Of a stretch of DNA of 64,000 bases, positions 29,219 through 41,432 are shown in pieces; position 1 is the first letter of the stretch, and every line of letters begins with the position of its first letter. The DNA comes from Wuchereria bancrofti. Taxonomy: Eukaryota; Nematoda; Chromadorea; Rhabditida; Onchocercidae. Both the position numbers and the translations under genes were made by a program. The notes beneath the pieces were generated by a model that was given only the letters and a program-made list of their open reading frames with translations, made no database searches and was not told where the DNA came from. The DNA is taken from the NCBI GenBank assembly GCA_005281725.1, contig SSBO01000008.1, positions 3,578,671-3,642,670 on the forward strand, given 5' to 3'.

Positions 29219-31020
29219 TTTCTTGCTAATTATATTCCAACTTCAATTTAAAATTTAATACAACCAGCACGATATTATATGATAATTTTAATATCATCAA
29301 ATGGGAAAAATTAGCAAATAAAATTAAGCAAAAGTACGAAGTGTTGGAAATAAAATATAAATTAGGCAAAATAAAATTGACATGAGAAGAAAATTTCATG
29401 CAAATTAATACTTATATTAGTAAATTCAAAATCAAATTACAAAATGACTGATGATGAAGAATGACAAAATTTTATGAAATGAAGCTATTTTTAAAGGATT
29501 AAGCATATTTGCAAACATCACAATTCTAGACTAATGAATAATGCAATGGAAAGATAGCACAATAAATACAATAGAGACTGATAAGAAATGATAAGAAATA
29601 TTTCATAAAATATATGAATATACTTTTTACAAGTCAAACAATGTCACATATGAAATTAAGAATTTAAGAATAAAAATGAACAAAAATATATGATCATATT
29701 GCACCATAATATAAACTCTTTAATGTGACACGGTGCGTGAAATATTGAATGAACCAATATGAAAGAAAATTGAATCAGTAAGCAAAAATTGAAAGGTAGA
29801 TGAAATAAGATTTGTTTATTAAAACGTGACATACCACGTAACGTAAACTTACAGTAATAAACGACAGTGCTAATTTTATACTTATTTAATAATGGAGGAA
29901 AATGAGGGAATCAATTAGTTGCTTTTGACCGAATCAAAGTCAAAGTAACATATCGTAAGTGTCATAAACGTAAATTCTAATTTTGTTTCCATACGGTTTT
30001 ATTTTTTTTTCTTTTTTGATTACCAATGTGATAAGTTAATTAATGCCTGAAAAGATATGTGATAAGTGTTAGAAGATGTAGGAAATTTCCCTGATCATAG
30101 TTTATTCTCGTTTACTATCGTTACGAACACGTCCGTAATAGAAATGAGTACGTGTGTAGTTGGAATGAATGAGTACGTGAGGAGGAATATGTGCAGCCGT
30201 GAAGAATACGTATAATCGAAAATGCATACATCAGGATGAATACGTATGACTGGAACGGAATTGAATGGAAGAAGAGAATATATGCGTAGTCATGAAGCCG
30301 TGAAAAATACGTGTCATAAGTATTATCCCAGTTGCATACTGTTTGGGGAAGAAGAAAAAAAAAATGTTTCCTCATACTGAATGTTAAATTTTTGAAGTTA
30401 AATTGAAGTTAAATTTGTAAAATTTAACTTTTAACTAAAAATAGAAATGTGAAAAGAAAGAAAACGTATCGGTGCAAAATGTGAGATAATAGGAATTGGA
30501 GTTATTATGATTGAAGCAGTTTAGGAGAATACTTATTCATACAACATGTATATTTTTATTTTGTTGGATTTTATTATAATTCATCCTTAATACATTAAGA
30601 TTAAAGTAAATCTTATTTCTAATCAATTAATTTCATTATTAGATATGGTATTATATAGGAGAGACCATTATGTTAGTATTTATAGCATTACCTCGATGAA
30701 GGAATCATTTGGGAAATATCTAAAAATAGGTTAGATCAATTCATGCAAATTATAACTTTACCATTACAGTCTTCATTCTCTTAGTTATTTAATGGATGTT
30801 CTGACTTTTTTTTTGATTATTCAAGGAAAAGGATTGTTTTTAAGAGGAAATTTTCAATGCATCGTTAATTGAATGTTTGATGTAGATGGCTTTCAAATTA
30901 TCCGTTACGTAAGATATTTCAACGGAAAATGCTGTTTGTATTTCAGTTTTTGTTCGAAAAAGTTGGACTAGTGAAGAATTATCATTTTTTGGTGATCATT
31001 GAGACTGGATGATTATTAGT
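29219..31020. promoter_or_regulatory. Divergent promoter region between PEX19 and the histone deacetylase
   Basis: This is 1.8 kb between two genes read outward in opposite directions, so promoters for both should lie here. No TATA or initiator is convincing. A distinct, less AT-rich patch at 30121-30320 has recurring (G/A)TACGT motifs and a twice-used AGCCGTGAA(G/A)AATACGT block. The rest is plain AT-rich sequence. Confidence 0.45.
30121..30320. repeat. Degenerate TACGT-containing motif cluster
   Basis: TACGT recurs at least five times in 200 bases, in contexts such as GAGTACGTG, GAATACGTAT and AAATACGTGTCAT. A 17-base block (AGCCGTGAA, G or A, AATACGT) appears near 30195 and again near 30297. 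It could be a decayed minisatellite or clustered binding sites. Confidence 0.45.
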
Positions 31021-34000
31021 ATGGCTATTCAGGCTCATAGCAAAATCAGAGTTGCATACTATTATGACGGTTGGTATTTTGTGATTGTAAAAAAGCTATT
31101 TATGCTAATAATAATAATAATAAATTATTATTATTGTTATTGTTACTATTATTATGCCACTAATTTAATATATGATGTTATATGTTTATGTAATATAATA
31201 ATTGATTAATAAAAATTAGTGATATTTTTATTAATCAGTTATCTCATTTCATTCAGCCAAACGTGTATAATTTGGAGTACACATGTGCATTCTCTGGTAT
31301 TTTATAATTATATTCCGTGGATATAAAAATTAGATAAGATCTCATACATTGTGGTACTGATATTCAGTACTGAAAATCATTACATGATGAAAAAAGAAGG
31401 CATCTAGCTGCTTTCGTTTATGGAATTGTTTCGCATAGAACAAATAAATTTGTAAAATTTGTAGGAGATGTTGGGAATTACTACTACGGCCAAGGGCATC
31501 CGATGAAGCCACATAGAATTCGGATGGCGCATAATCTCATCCTCAATTATGGTCTTTATCGACGAATGGAAGTTTATGTTAGCTTTTACAGCTGTTATAT
31601 TTGCTTGAATTGTGTTGTGAAATTAGAGAATTTAAGGATATTTTTAAAAGATGCTTTAGTCAAATTCATTAAATACATTGATTAGATTGGCTTAGAAGAA
31701 AGTTTATGAAACGCTTAAGGGTTTGCCGTTTAATCTTCCACGTAATAATTTCTTCCCAGAGTAAAACAGCAAATTTGAAAAAAAAATTTTATCCGGAAAA
31801 TTCTTTAAAAAAGCCTAAAAACCCTTGAAATCCGAATATGGAACTAGAAAATATAGATGTAGAGCATTTATTTTATAAGGGAATTTATAAATGAGTATTC
31901 CTTTAACATTCTAGAAAATTGACTTGAACTTATTTTATTGTTGCGATGAGAATTTTAAGTTGACGGGAGGTGTGAGGGAACATTTCTGTTTTCCTAAAAT
32001 GATTTTTAAACTTTTGTAGTAAACTGATGATAAAGGAATGTCTCTTTGGTTTTTCTACACTCTTAACTTAATTTCGGGAAATGCTTGAGTAATATTTTCG
32101 AGTTTGCTGTTAATTTCTTTTTCTATACTTGCCATTGTTTATATTTCAGAGACCGCATGTGGCGACATTTGAGGAAATGACGAAGTATCACAGTAACGAT
32201 TACTTAACATTTTTAAAAAACGCACGACCAGAAGATATCATTGATAGCAATACAGCTAAAGCTCGTCAACGATGTTACTAATTTTTGAATTTTATGCACA
32301 GTTGTAATTTCATTTTAAAAGCATGGATTACGATTTAAGCTGTTTAATGTAAGTCTAAGTCATAAAAGTAGCTGTTTATTTAGACTTTCCCACTGCAAAT
32401 ATTCTTTGATTAGGTCAGGATTGATGTTAGTCAGTGGGCTTGCGACCTTTCGAGCATTTCTCTTAGTTTCTTCCTTCTATACTGAAGCTCTCTAATTATG
32501 TGCAGTGTTTATTTTAAATTCTTGCAGACAATGTTGGCGAAGATTGCCCCGTTTTTGACGGTGTGTATGAATTTTGTCAGACTTCTTGCGGTGGCTCTCT
32601 TGGTGAGACTTATTTTTCCAAACTTCGTACCTTCCAGGAAATAATTATGTTTTATTATTATCATAAAATTGAACTTGTTTAATTGGATAATTTTTACGGA
32701 ATTAGTGATTTGAAAGCATAAATGAGGATAAATAATATATTGTATTGCTTATGATTTTATATTTCATTTAAGCCGCGGCAGCGAAACTTAACAACAAGCA
32801 AGCAGATATTACCATAAATTGGATGGGTGGTTTACATCATGCCAAGAAAAGTGAAGCTTCTGGATTCTGCTACACGAATGATATTGTCTTAGCAATTCTT
32901 GAGCTTCTCAATCATCATCAGGTTATCTACATTCACTTATTTTAATTGTAATGATATGGCCGACCTACATAATACACCCACAAAACCATGAAGATAAAAG
33001 TCTTTATAATGATCGAAACATAATTGAAAACATTAAACTGATACAAAACTGATATTTCTCATCATTAATGGTGTTCATCATATATTGGCTAACCAAAAAT
33101 CTTAGGACATTAAATACTTCATGACATTAATCCCAGTACGGAAATATTAACCCGTTTCCCTTTCAATTTATTGGATGGATTACACCTTCATTTCTCTATT
33201 TTATTCAAAAAACGGCATTAGCCAATATCTTAGGATCGACTAACCCATGAATCAACTGCTGTTCACGTGGAACCCTCCTCCACTTCAGTCCTCAGGAATC
33301 TCACTTTAATATTTTTACCTAAATTTTCCATTTCATTTCCGCTATGTTTTAGCTATTGTACACATATATGAAACATTCGAGCTGTGTAATTTCAGCGTGT
33401 TTTATATGTCGACATTGATGTCCATCATGGTGATGGTGTTGAAGAAGCGTTCTACACAACGGACCGTGTAATGACCGTTTCATTTCACAAATTTGGTGAA
33501 TATTTCCCGGGTACTGGAGATATTCAGGTAACTTTCAGTTTTCGATGCTGCTTTGACAGGTTCTTCTTTTTTTTTAGTTGTTTTACTGTTATTTTAAGGA
33601 ATGGTATTTCTTCAACTAATTAGTACAGCATGACATGTTTAGGACTGTTTGTGACCAATAATTTCACATGGTTGTTATCATTAAAAATGTAAGATCAGAA
33701 GAGTATAAGCATTTTAAATTCTAATATGTTATCTAATATATTATTTGATATTGCTTAATCAGGATATTTTAAGGATATCGGCTCAGGTCAAGGAAAATAC
33801 TATGCTGTAAATTGCCCATTGCATGATGGTATTGATGATGACACGTATCAAAGTATATTCAGGGCAGTTATGGAGCAGGTTTCTTTTTGTATGTTAAGTT
33901 TGCTTGGATCATTACATGTCTACAACAGGTTTTGTTTTGACATACTGTTCAGTGATATTTTGGTGTACTGACCTATACGATCTGAGCATCAATACGTAAG

Positions 34001-35695
34001 GATTAATCATTACATTTATTCTTGATTCAAAATTCACGCTTTTGTTCAAAAACACATCTCAATGTCATTTTAGGTAATGCTGTCTTACCAGCCATCAGCT
34101 ATTGTCTTACAATGTGGCGCCGATTCATTAGTAGGTGATAGACTTGGATGTTTCAATCTTTCTCTAAAAGGTAATCTTCTGTTACACATAAAGGTAATCT
34201 CAGAACAGCCACTTCTACCGACTGGTTCTAACAGCATTTCCCTTATGCTCCAAAGATGTATGCTTTATGAAAATGCTTTAAAATGTCAGCAATTCATCTT
34301 GTTCGTTGTTTCGTTTAACTATGAAAATTGAACTGAGCTATTATTATTATTATTATTATTATTATAATTGTTTTTGCACTCTTAATTGTAGGACATGGTA
34401 AGTGCGTTGAATTCATGAAGAAATTCAATTTACCACTTTTGTTACTTGGTGGTGGCGGTTATACCATTCGTAATGTTGCACGCTGCTGGGCTTATGAGAC
34501 ATCTATTGCTTTGGATGTTGAAATATCAAATGGTAAGCTACTCATTCATTCTATTAAAGCTACAATTTTCTGGGATTTATTTTTGCTTTTATAGCTTTCT
34601 CTTTATAGCTTTCGAATTGTTTCTTTGTTGCACAATTTTCAATTTCAAATTTTAAGTTGCTTTGTCTTTAGAATTACCGTACAACGATTATTTTGAGTAC
34701 TACTCAAATGATTTCAAGCTCCACATCATCCCATCAAATATGACAAATCTGAACACACCCGATTATCTTCAAAAAATGCAGTAAGTTTTAAATGAAAATT
34801 GTTGCTATTTATTAACATTTTATTAACAAAAAAAAAAAAAATGATACAGGAGTTTATGCGAAAATTATAAGAGTTTCAAAAAGCTCTGCTTTAAATGTAA
34901 TTTCTATAATTGAGTCACAGAGATATCAGTAGGTCTCTTTTGCAAATTTACAGTTTATATTCGTAGTTGCTGCTTTTAACTGTAAAGCATATAAATCAGT
35001 TGAATTATATTCGTAGTTGCTGCTTTTAACTGTAAAGCATATAAATCAGTTGAATTAAGATTGTACTTATTGTAGGTCGACAATTTTTGAACATCTGCGG
35101 CACTTACCACACGCTCCTAGTGTGCAAATGCAGCGTAAGTTGTACTGTGGCTGTTTGTCATAATAACTTTTTTTAACAATAATTGCACAATTATGCTCTC
35201 ATTTCTGCATATTTTTATTTCAGCAATAAAAGATGAGATCATCGGAATGTCAGGCGGAATCATGGATGAAACAGTATCAAAAAGTTCATATAAATGCTTC
35301 TCAAGTAAGTTATGACCTTAGTTATTCTGGTGTAAGAAAGAAAGTTCCAAAAAGATGGCGATTTACAATTTCTTCAGTTTGTACAAAAACAGATAATCAC
35401 ATTAGATAGCTTCATACTTTTAATTTCCAACTTTCCATAGTGCATTTCAGTTCTAGAAAGCTGCGTGGAAGGCGATAACGAATTTTATGAAGAACATAGC
35501 ATAAAATCAAATCGAAGTGAACGATCTCATAATCTTAGCGCTGAGGATTTATGTCCAGAACCAAAACGAATTCGGATCTCATCACCAAAGTCTCCAAAAA
35601 GTCCAAAATCTCCTAAATCATTCTTAGGTTCAAAGTGTTCGAGGTCTCCTAAGTCTTCAGATTCAAAATATTCTAGGTCCACATCAGATTCATGA
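31021..35695 (+). CDS. hda-1: Class I histone deacetylase (HDAC1/2 type)
   Basis: Zinc-dependent nuclear deacetylase of histone tails, the catalytic core of NuRD/Sin3-type complexes. Thirteen exons join in phase: 31021-31069, 31465-31577, 32150-32273, 32528-32602, 32773-32921, 33396-33527, 33774-33878, 34074-34170, 34392-34532, 34672-34780, 35076-35134, 35224-35304 and 35451-35695. This gives 492 residues. The start at 31021 ([17 protein letters not shown]) is preferred to an in-frame ATG at 31009 by comparison with HDAC1. Catalytic landmarks are [16 protein letters not shown], the zinc ligands in [24 protein letters not shown] and the active-site Tyr in [14 protein letters not shown]. The tail is unlike vertebrate HDAC1/2: it has four SPK units ([15 protein letters not shown]), then Ser/Lys/Arg-rich sequence ending STSDS. 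The HDA-1 versus HDA-3 assignment is uncertain. Confidence 0.95.
31106..31155. repeat. ATA/TTA microsatellite in HDAC intron 1
   Basis: An (AAT)n run is followed at once by (ATT)n and ATTGTT, making a self-complementary AT block in the first intron. Confidence 0.8.
34339..34366. repeat. TTA microsatellite in HDAC intron 8
   Basis: About eight copies of ATT/TTA lie 25 bases before the 3' splice site of the next exon. Confidence 0.8.
34955..35057. repeat. Perfect 50-bp tandem duplication in HDAC intron 10
   Basis: The unit at 34955-35004 is repeated without a mismatch at 35005-35054 (each begins TTATATTCGTAGTTGCTGC), with three further matching bases. Perfect identity points to a recent duplication or an assembly artefact. 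Confidence 0.9.
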
Positions 35696-36042
35696 TCTCT
35701 CACATCTCCTCCAGGTCCGGGATCTCTCAAATAATAACCTTAAAAACATTGTTTTAAGACTGTTTTAAAAGTCTAGTACAACAGTCAAGGTTCAGATCCT
35801 AATTAGCGATTTAAATTGTTGAAACTGTATGTGTTGAAAGGGAAGTTTATTATGAATGAACTTGGTTATATTTTTAATCAGGAAGTAGGTTCAAACTGTT
35901 ATATAAAGCTTTTTTTTGGTAGGAAGAGCGGATTCAAATTTTTATTATCAGCGAGTTTAATCCACTCTATTTATCCCGCTCTACCTCACGTAGCCCCGCA
36001 CTGAAATATGAGATTCTGCGCTGCAAACAGCATATTGAAAGA

Positions 36043-36048
36043 AATAAA
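36043..36048 (+). terminator. Candidate poly(A) signal of the histone deacetylase
   Basis: AATAAA lies 348 bases after the stop codon, in GAAAGAAATAAATATATAAG. It is the first canonical hexamer downstream of the stop that I noticed. Confidence 0.45.
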
Positions 36049-36863
36049 TATATAAGTTTTGACCTTTACAAATTTTTATGCTATTTATTCAGTAAAAACT
36101 TCGATATGACAATTTCAGTGTACTTTTTATCAACTATTTATTGATTAGTTCGCTGTGCCTTTGCGGAGTCCTTGCAATAATAATAATAATAATTAAAATA
36201 ATTTTTTTCATTAACTCTTGTATTCACGTCCCAGTTTTCTAGAGATGAATACGTTGTTCAGTATTTGAACTATTGCTGCATTTTTGTTATCGCATTTGTA
36301 CATTTTTATCCACTTCACATTCCTCTTTTTTGCCTTTTTTTTTTGTTGCAGACATAATATTAATTGATAATTTTTTCATGAATATTTGTTTTGTATTGAT
36401 TGACTTATGTCTTGGGTTAATATATATGCTTTAATAAGTTTTTAAGTTTTACTTTCTGATAATTTCTAGTGTTGAAATTTGAATCTATTAAATTCCAGAA
36501 ATACCTGTTTAATAAGCTCCTCTCTTCAACCTTATTTGTTCAGCATTATTTCTGAGTGTCCTGTTTTTTACAATGTAAATAATTTTTGCTTATTCTAATT
36601 TCAAGCAATAAGTAATGTGTTAGCTTTATCCTTATGAAGTTTGAAATTATAAAGTTTATTTAAAGTCAGAAAAGCAAAAGTCATATTTTTCTGAATGGAT
36701 TTAGAATTTTTGAAGATCATCCGCTTTTCCCTGTTTTCTTCTGAAAGGGAGAGGAGTGGATTTAATCTCATTACTCATATTGCTTCTCGGCTCAGTCTAA
36801 AGCGTTCTTCCGCAGTTGCTTCCATCAGTTGAAGAAATTCAACTCATAATAAACATCACTGCC

Positions 36864-36894
36864 GAGAGAGGGAGAAGGAGAGAGAGAGAGAGAG
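36864..36894. repeat. GA-rich simple repeat
   Basis: A GAGAGAGGGAGAAGGAGAGAGAGAGAGAG tract next to the tRNA-like segment. Confidence 0.8.
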
Positions 36895-36910
36895 GTCATT
36901 AAGTAAACAG

Positions 36911-36990
36911 AACCGAGGGGGAGAATCGAACTCAGAAGGGTTTTTTATGGAGAAAACCGATCAACCACTGAACTTCAAGTAAGAGGTCGA
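36911..36990 (-). pseudogene. tRNA-like segment, possible tRNA relic or SINE head
   Basis: On the minus strand GTTCAGTGGTTGATCGG resembles a D-arm and Pol III A box. About 30 bases on, GAGTTCGATTCTC matches the T-loop and B-box core GTTCGATTC. Between them GGTTTT and AAAACC can pair around an 8-base loop. An acceptor stem cannot be formed, and the T-stem pairs over only three bases. It is therefore not a working tRNA; a pseudogene or a tRNA-derived short element fits better. Confidence 0.4.
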
Positions 36991-39900
36991 GGGGATCGTG
37001 CAGAAGCATAGATGTAATTTAGAAGCGATAAGTGATTGTTATTTTGATCGGAAATGCTTACGCATTGGATAGTCGAGTAGTGCATTCCGAATGACCAGAC
37101 ATATATGTATTGAGCAGTTAAAAAGGCGAGAGATTAAAGATCGAAATGAGAAATTAAAGATCAAAACGAAAGATCAAGAATTGACACATCAAACTTTTAT
37201 GCCGTTTTTATTTTGCTAGAAATTCTTTAACAAAAAACTCAAAAATACATACTTTGAGAAAAGAATTATCAGAAGCGGAAGTGTCATCACTATTAAATTA
37301 CTAAAATTTCAAATTTTTAAACTGATGTAGTTAATTGTTTCAAGTAGTTTAAATGTTTATTTAATATTATTTGTATGACGAAAGAAATAGAAATTCGTTG
37401 AAGAAGAAGACGTAACAAATTCATTAATCAGTTTATTAAAATAAGAAAAAAAAAACGAAAATCGCTCATAAAAAATGAAAACTGGAAGTGATATCAGAAA
37501 TATTATTTCTGCACTGACAGTATATTACCAATAGCTACTATATTTGTCAGAAAGATATAATATTTTTTCTGTGCTATTTCAGCATTTCCGGAAATCCATA
37601 TTATTATTATTATAAAAATAATTACTCTTTAAATATACTATTGCTCATTAAAATTAAATTTTTAAGCAAAATTACAACACTGTAACAATGAATACATGAA
37701 TATTTTGCAAATTCGTTTTTTACGTCTAAACGCTTAACGCTTATGAACAAAGAAAACAAATAAATAAATAAAAAAGAAGATTCAAATTCCATTCTGTTAT
37801 AGGTTAGAATTTAAGCTAAATTGAATTTAATAAGCTAAACTGAATTGGTCAGAAAAAGCATTCACTTTATAATTAGCAACTGTAAGCTCAAAGTTATCTA
37901 AGTTTACTGAAATTACAGCTGTAATTCTATAAATGAACACGAGATACCGTCAAAGTTTATTTATTAAGTACTGATCAATTTATTAATATTATTTTTTCTC
38001 CCTTTTTTTTAATAAGATAATTTGAAAAAAAAAATTTAATTAACATTGCATGATGTAAGTCCTTTTTTCGTTGAAATTTCTAGGAAAATAATTTTTAAAG
38101 TAAAGCAAACGTTGTATATTACTACCAAATTTTAACAGCTTGCAAAATTAGTTGATTTTTTCTAACACTGAAAAAATTAATCAATTTGTGACAGTTAATT
38201 AAAATCAAAAATTTATTGTCAATAATACGTGTTTATTATTATAATTTAGCACTGTATAATTTATGAGTTCTTTAAAAAAAAAAAAATAAATTAACAGTAA
38301 TACATTGATTTGAATGATTTCTACAACTTATATTAATTCTAATTTTATCATTTATTTCATCTTAATTCAAATGAATATCAGAAAAAATTCTTAATATTAT
38401 GTTTCTTCTGTACTACTTCAGTATTTCCGGAAATCCACATTACTGTTATGCAAAAAGGCAAAAACAAAAATTTCAGAATACTTTCTGGTTGTACATTGAA
38501 ATAGTATTTGCTTGGCTATTAGTTCTTATATCATTTCTATCATTTCTTATCTTAATTAGTGTTTATTAATTTTTCCACAAGGATTATAAATATTAAAATG
38601 AAAAAAAAAAATTGTTCTTATATACAAACATATGCAATGAATGAAGAAAAAAAAGTTTACTTTTTAAGTATAAAATATATCAGAAATTAAAATGTTATTG
38701 ACGAAAAGAACAAAAAAAATTTGTGTTTGCTTTTCAAATAAATTTAATTTGTATTAGGAAAATATATTTTGAACGGATTTTTGTTAATAATTTACTATTT
38801 ATTTGAATTTTTTTTGTATCTACAAATAATTGTTTATTTGTTTACTTTATTTCATCTATAATTTGATTCATTTTAATATAATTCAATTTTCAAAAAAAGA
38901 TCGACAGTAATTAAATGATGTCGACAGTTAATTAATTAATTATGTTAATTAAAAGAGACGAAAAAAACGAATTCCATCTTAGATAGATTATTTAAAATTA
39001 TATGAATAATAAATAAAGAAAAAATTGTCATGGAAACTATCAAATGAAGAAAATAACCTAAATTGTTTTAACTTTGTAAACAAATAAATTTACGCGGCAA
39101 ATATAAATGTGTAATAGTTTCCCACCAATTTTAAATGTGTTAATTAGGCGATAATCCATCATTTCTTTTTATCGTATTAATTAGTCGTAAATTAGGTGCC
39201 AAAGTGGTGATACATATGACAAATTAATTGTATTGTTATTTGTGACATTCTATTCCACTTTACATTCACCTTTAATTATACCTAATCTTTGACTTCTCCT
39301 TCTTTTCATTTTTCAACTTAACTTTTAACTTTATAGTTCATTTGATGAAATCTAACCAATTTTAAACTATCTTTTTGATTTATTTAAATTTTTGTATCTA
39401 TTAGTTGTATAGTTTTTTATCATAATTATCAGTTGTATTCTAATTTTCATTATAGGTACAGGTAAGATAAGGGTGTTATCACCGATGTTGTAACCACTAT
39501 GGTTTTCAAATCAAAACATACTACATGAAATGAATGACTAATTAAATAATTAGTATATTGAGGATAATAAAAGTTTGAATTTATGATTCTAGCAGAATAG
39601 TTTTCTAATGAAGCTAAGCTTAAGCATTGTTTACTAATGTTGAAAGTATATTTATATATTGATCCTTTAATTCCTAAAATTTGTTTATTTTGTTATGAAA
39701 TTAAATGCCTTAGTCTAATCAAAAATTCGTAAAAGTTACGGAAAAAAGTTTGGCAATCACTAAAAAATTCATACCTTAACCTCAAATGATGTTATTTCTC
39801 AAATGATGACATTCCCTCAGATGTAATTGCTTGTAAAATTTATGACTTTAGTGCTTTTTTCAGACATCATAATGTCACATATTTCGTAAAGTAACGAATA

Positions 39901-40382
39901 AGTTAATTGAGTTGAATCAATTTTGCAATTAACATTCATAAATTTATAAAAAAAAGACTATCCATAACACATTTTCCAGTTGAAATGTTGTTTAAAATAT
40001 TTATTTTAGTTATCCGCTCGAAATTACTGTAAATTCTTTGTCAAAATGAAACAGATTTGAAGTTAGAATATATCAAAGTCACAAAGAAGAAAGTTAGACT
40101 ATTCGATTGATCATTTTTGATTTTTCCAGGCAGATTTTAGAGATTTGTAGACGAGTTCATTGCGCGTGAAAGTAGTGGACAGAGAGGAAAGAGGACATTC
40201 CCAAGAAGGATTACTTAAGGGTCATTGACAACATAAGCATTTTTTTAATGTAAACAAAAGAATTACTCTTTATGGTTGTGAAATCTGAAGACAAATGGAT
40301 GAAAAAAGAAAAGCAATAATACCAATAATACTAAATATAATTTTTGATGAAATATAATAAAAAATAGCGCAATGTAACAATG

Positions 40383-40383
<1 letters not shown>

Positions 40384-40415
<32 letters not shown>

Positions 40416-40433
40416 TCTAATAATAATAAAGGC
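40384..40433. repeat. AAT microsatellite beside the assembly gap
   Basis: About fifteen AAT/ATA units with one interruption lie 45 bases before the N run. This may be why the assembly broke here. Confidence 0.85.
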
Positions 40434-40477
40434 TAATCAATTACAATTAATAATCATTAAAAAAAGATATAATCATA

Positions 40478-40714
40478 NNNNNNNNNNNNNNNNNNNNNNN
40501 NNNNNNNNNNNNNNNNNNNNNNNNNNNNNNNNNNNNNNNNNNNNNNNNNNNNNNNNNNNNNNNNNNNNNNNNNNNNNNNNNNNNNNNNNNNNNNNNNNNN
40601 NNNNNNNNNNNNNNNNNNNNNNNNNNNNNNNNNNNNNNNNNNNNNNNNNNNNNNNNNNNNNNNNNNNNNNNNNNNNNNNNNNNNNNNNNNNNNNNNNNNN
40701 NNNNNNNNNNNNNN
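40478..40714. other. Assembly gap (237 N)
   Basis: An unbroken run of N. The true length and content are unknown; any apparent reading frame crossing it is meaningless. Confidence 1.
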
Positions 40715-41432
40715 GAAATATTGCCATTTTATGATTACTTACCAAACAAATATACGATAATATCATATGTCTAAGGCATTTCCATTCATTGCACATAATA
40801 CAATTCAATCTAAACAAATCTTTTCAATGGAAGTAATAAAGTTGCATGAAATAATGGGGCGCATTACGTCATATGCATGTATGGAAGAGCTAAGTGCGCA
40901 ATTCAATACTTCATTGCTTCCTCAAGTTCACGAACTATTGGCACATTGTTTCGTCTTATGGATTATTATTCATTTATCCTTCAAATGATAAACTGTTTAT
41001 GATTTTCCGTGGCGCAAGGAATGCTACACTCAGGGAAATGGGAGAAAATGGGATTAAGAAAGAATCAACAGTAAACTTTACTTATATATGTCGAAAAAAA
41101 AGAGAGAAAGAAAAGAAAAAGAGGGAACAATTCATATTTATTACTTTTATTCTTTTATACAACAATTTTTTATTCATAGAAAAAAATCAGTCAATCAATG
41201 AAAAATTAATAATAGTTGAGTTGATCACGAAAAGATGAATATTATGTAAATACTACACAAATATTTGCATACTTTTGTCAATGAAAGAATATTATATAAA
41301 TAGTCGATATATCGAGAAATGTAAACTATGTAAAAAAAATGTAAAAAGAAATGTAAAAAAAAATGTAAACTATGAAAACGATATTTGTTGTATGAGTGGA
41401 AATTTTTGAAACTGATGAAACATTTGCAAGAT

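Larger units (their letters stand above)
35696..41432. other. Gene-poor AT-rich stretch with an assembly gap
   Basis: This begins with the HDAC 3' UTR (to about 36060) and ends with the 3' flank of the bHLH gene. Between lie long A/T runs, AAT microsatellites, a GA tract with a tRNA-like segment at 36840-36990, and the N gap. A 73-codon frame at 40767-40988 (plus) is unrecognised and unsupported. No gene can be defended here. Confidence 0.5.

Noticed and set aside
36911..36990. A functional tRNA gene
   Set aside because: Acceptor stem cannot pair, the T-stem is only three base pairs and the anticodon loop is eight bases; kept only as a tRNA-like relic.
40473..40817. 114-codon minus-strand frame near the gap
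   Set aside because: Most of it is translated from N; it has no meaning.
40767..40988. 73-codon plus-strand frame after the gap
   Set aside because: No motif, no splice sites that extend it, and an AT-rich setting; it overlaps another unsupported frame.
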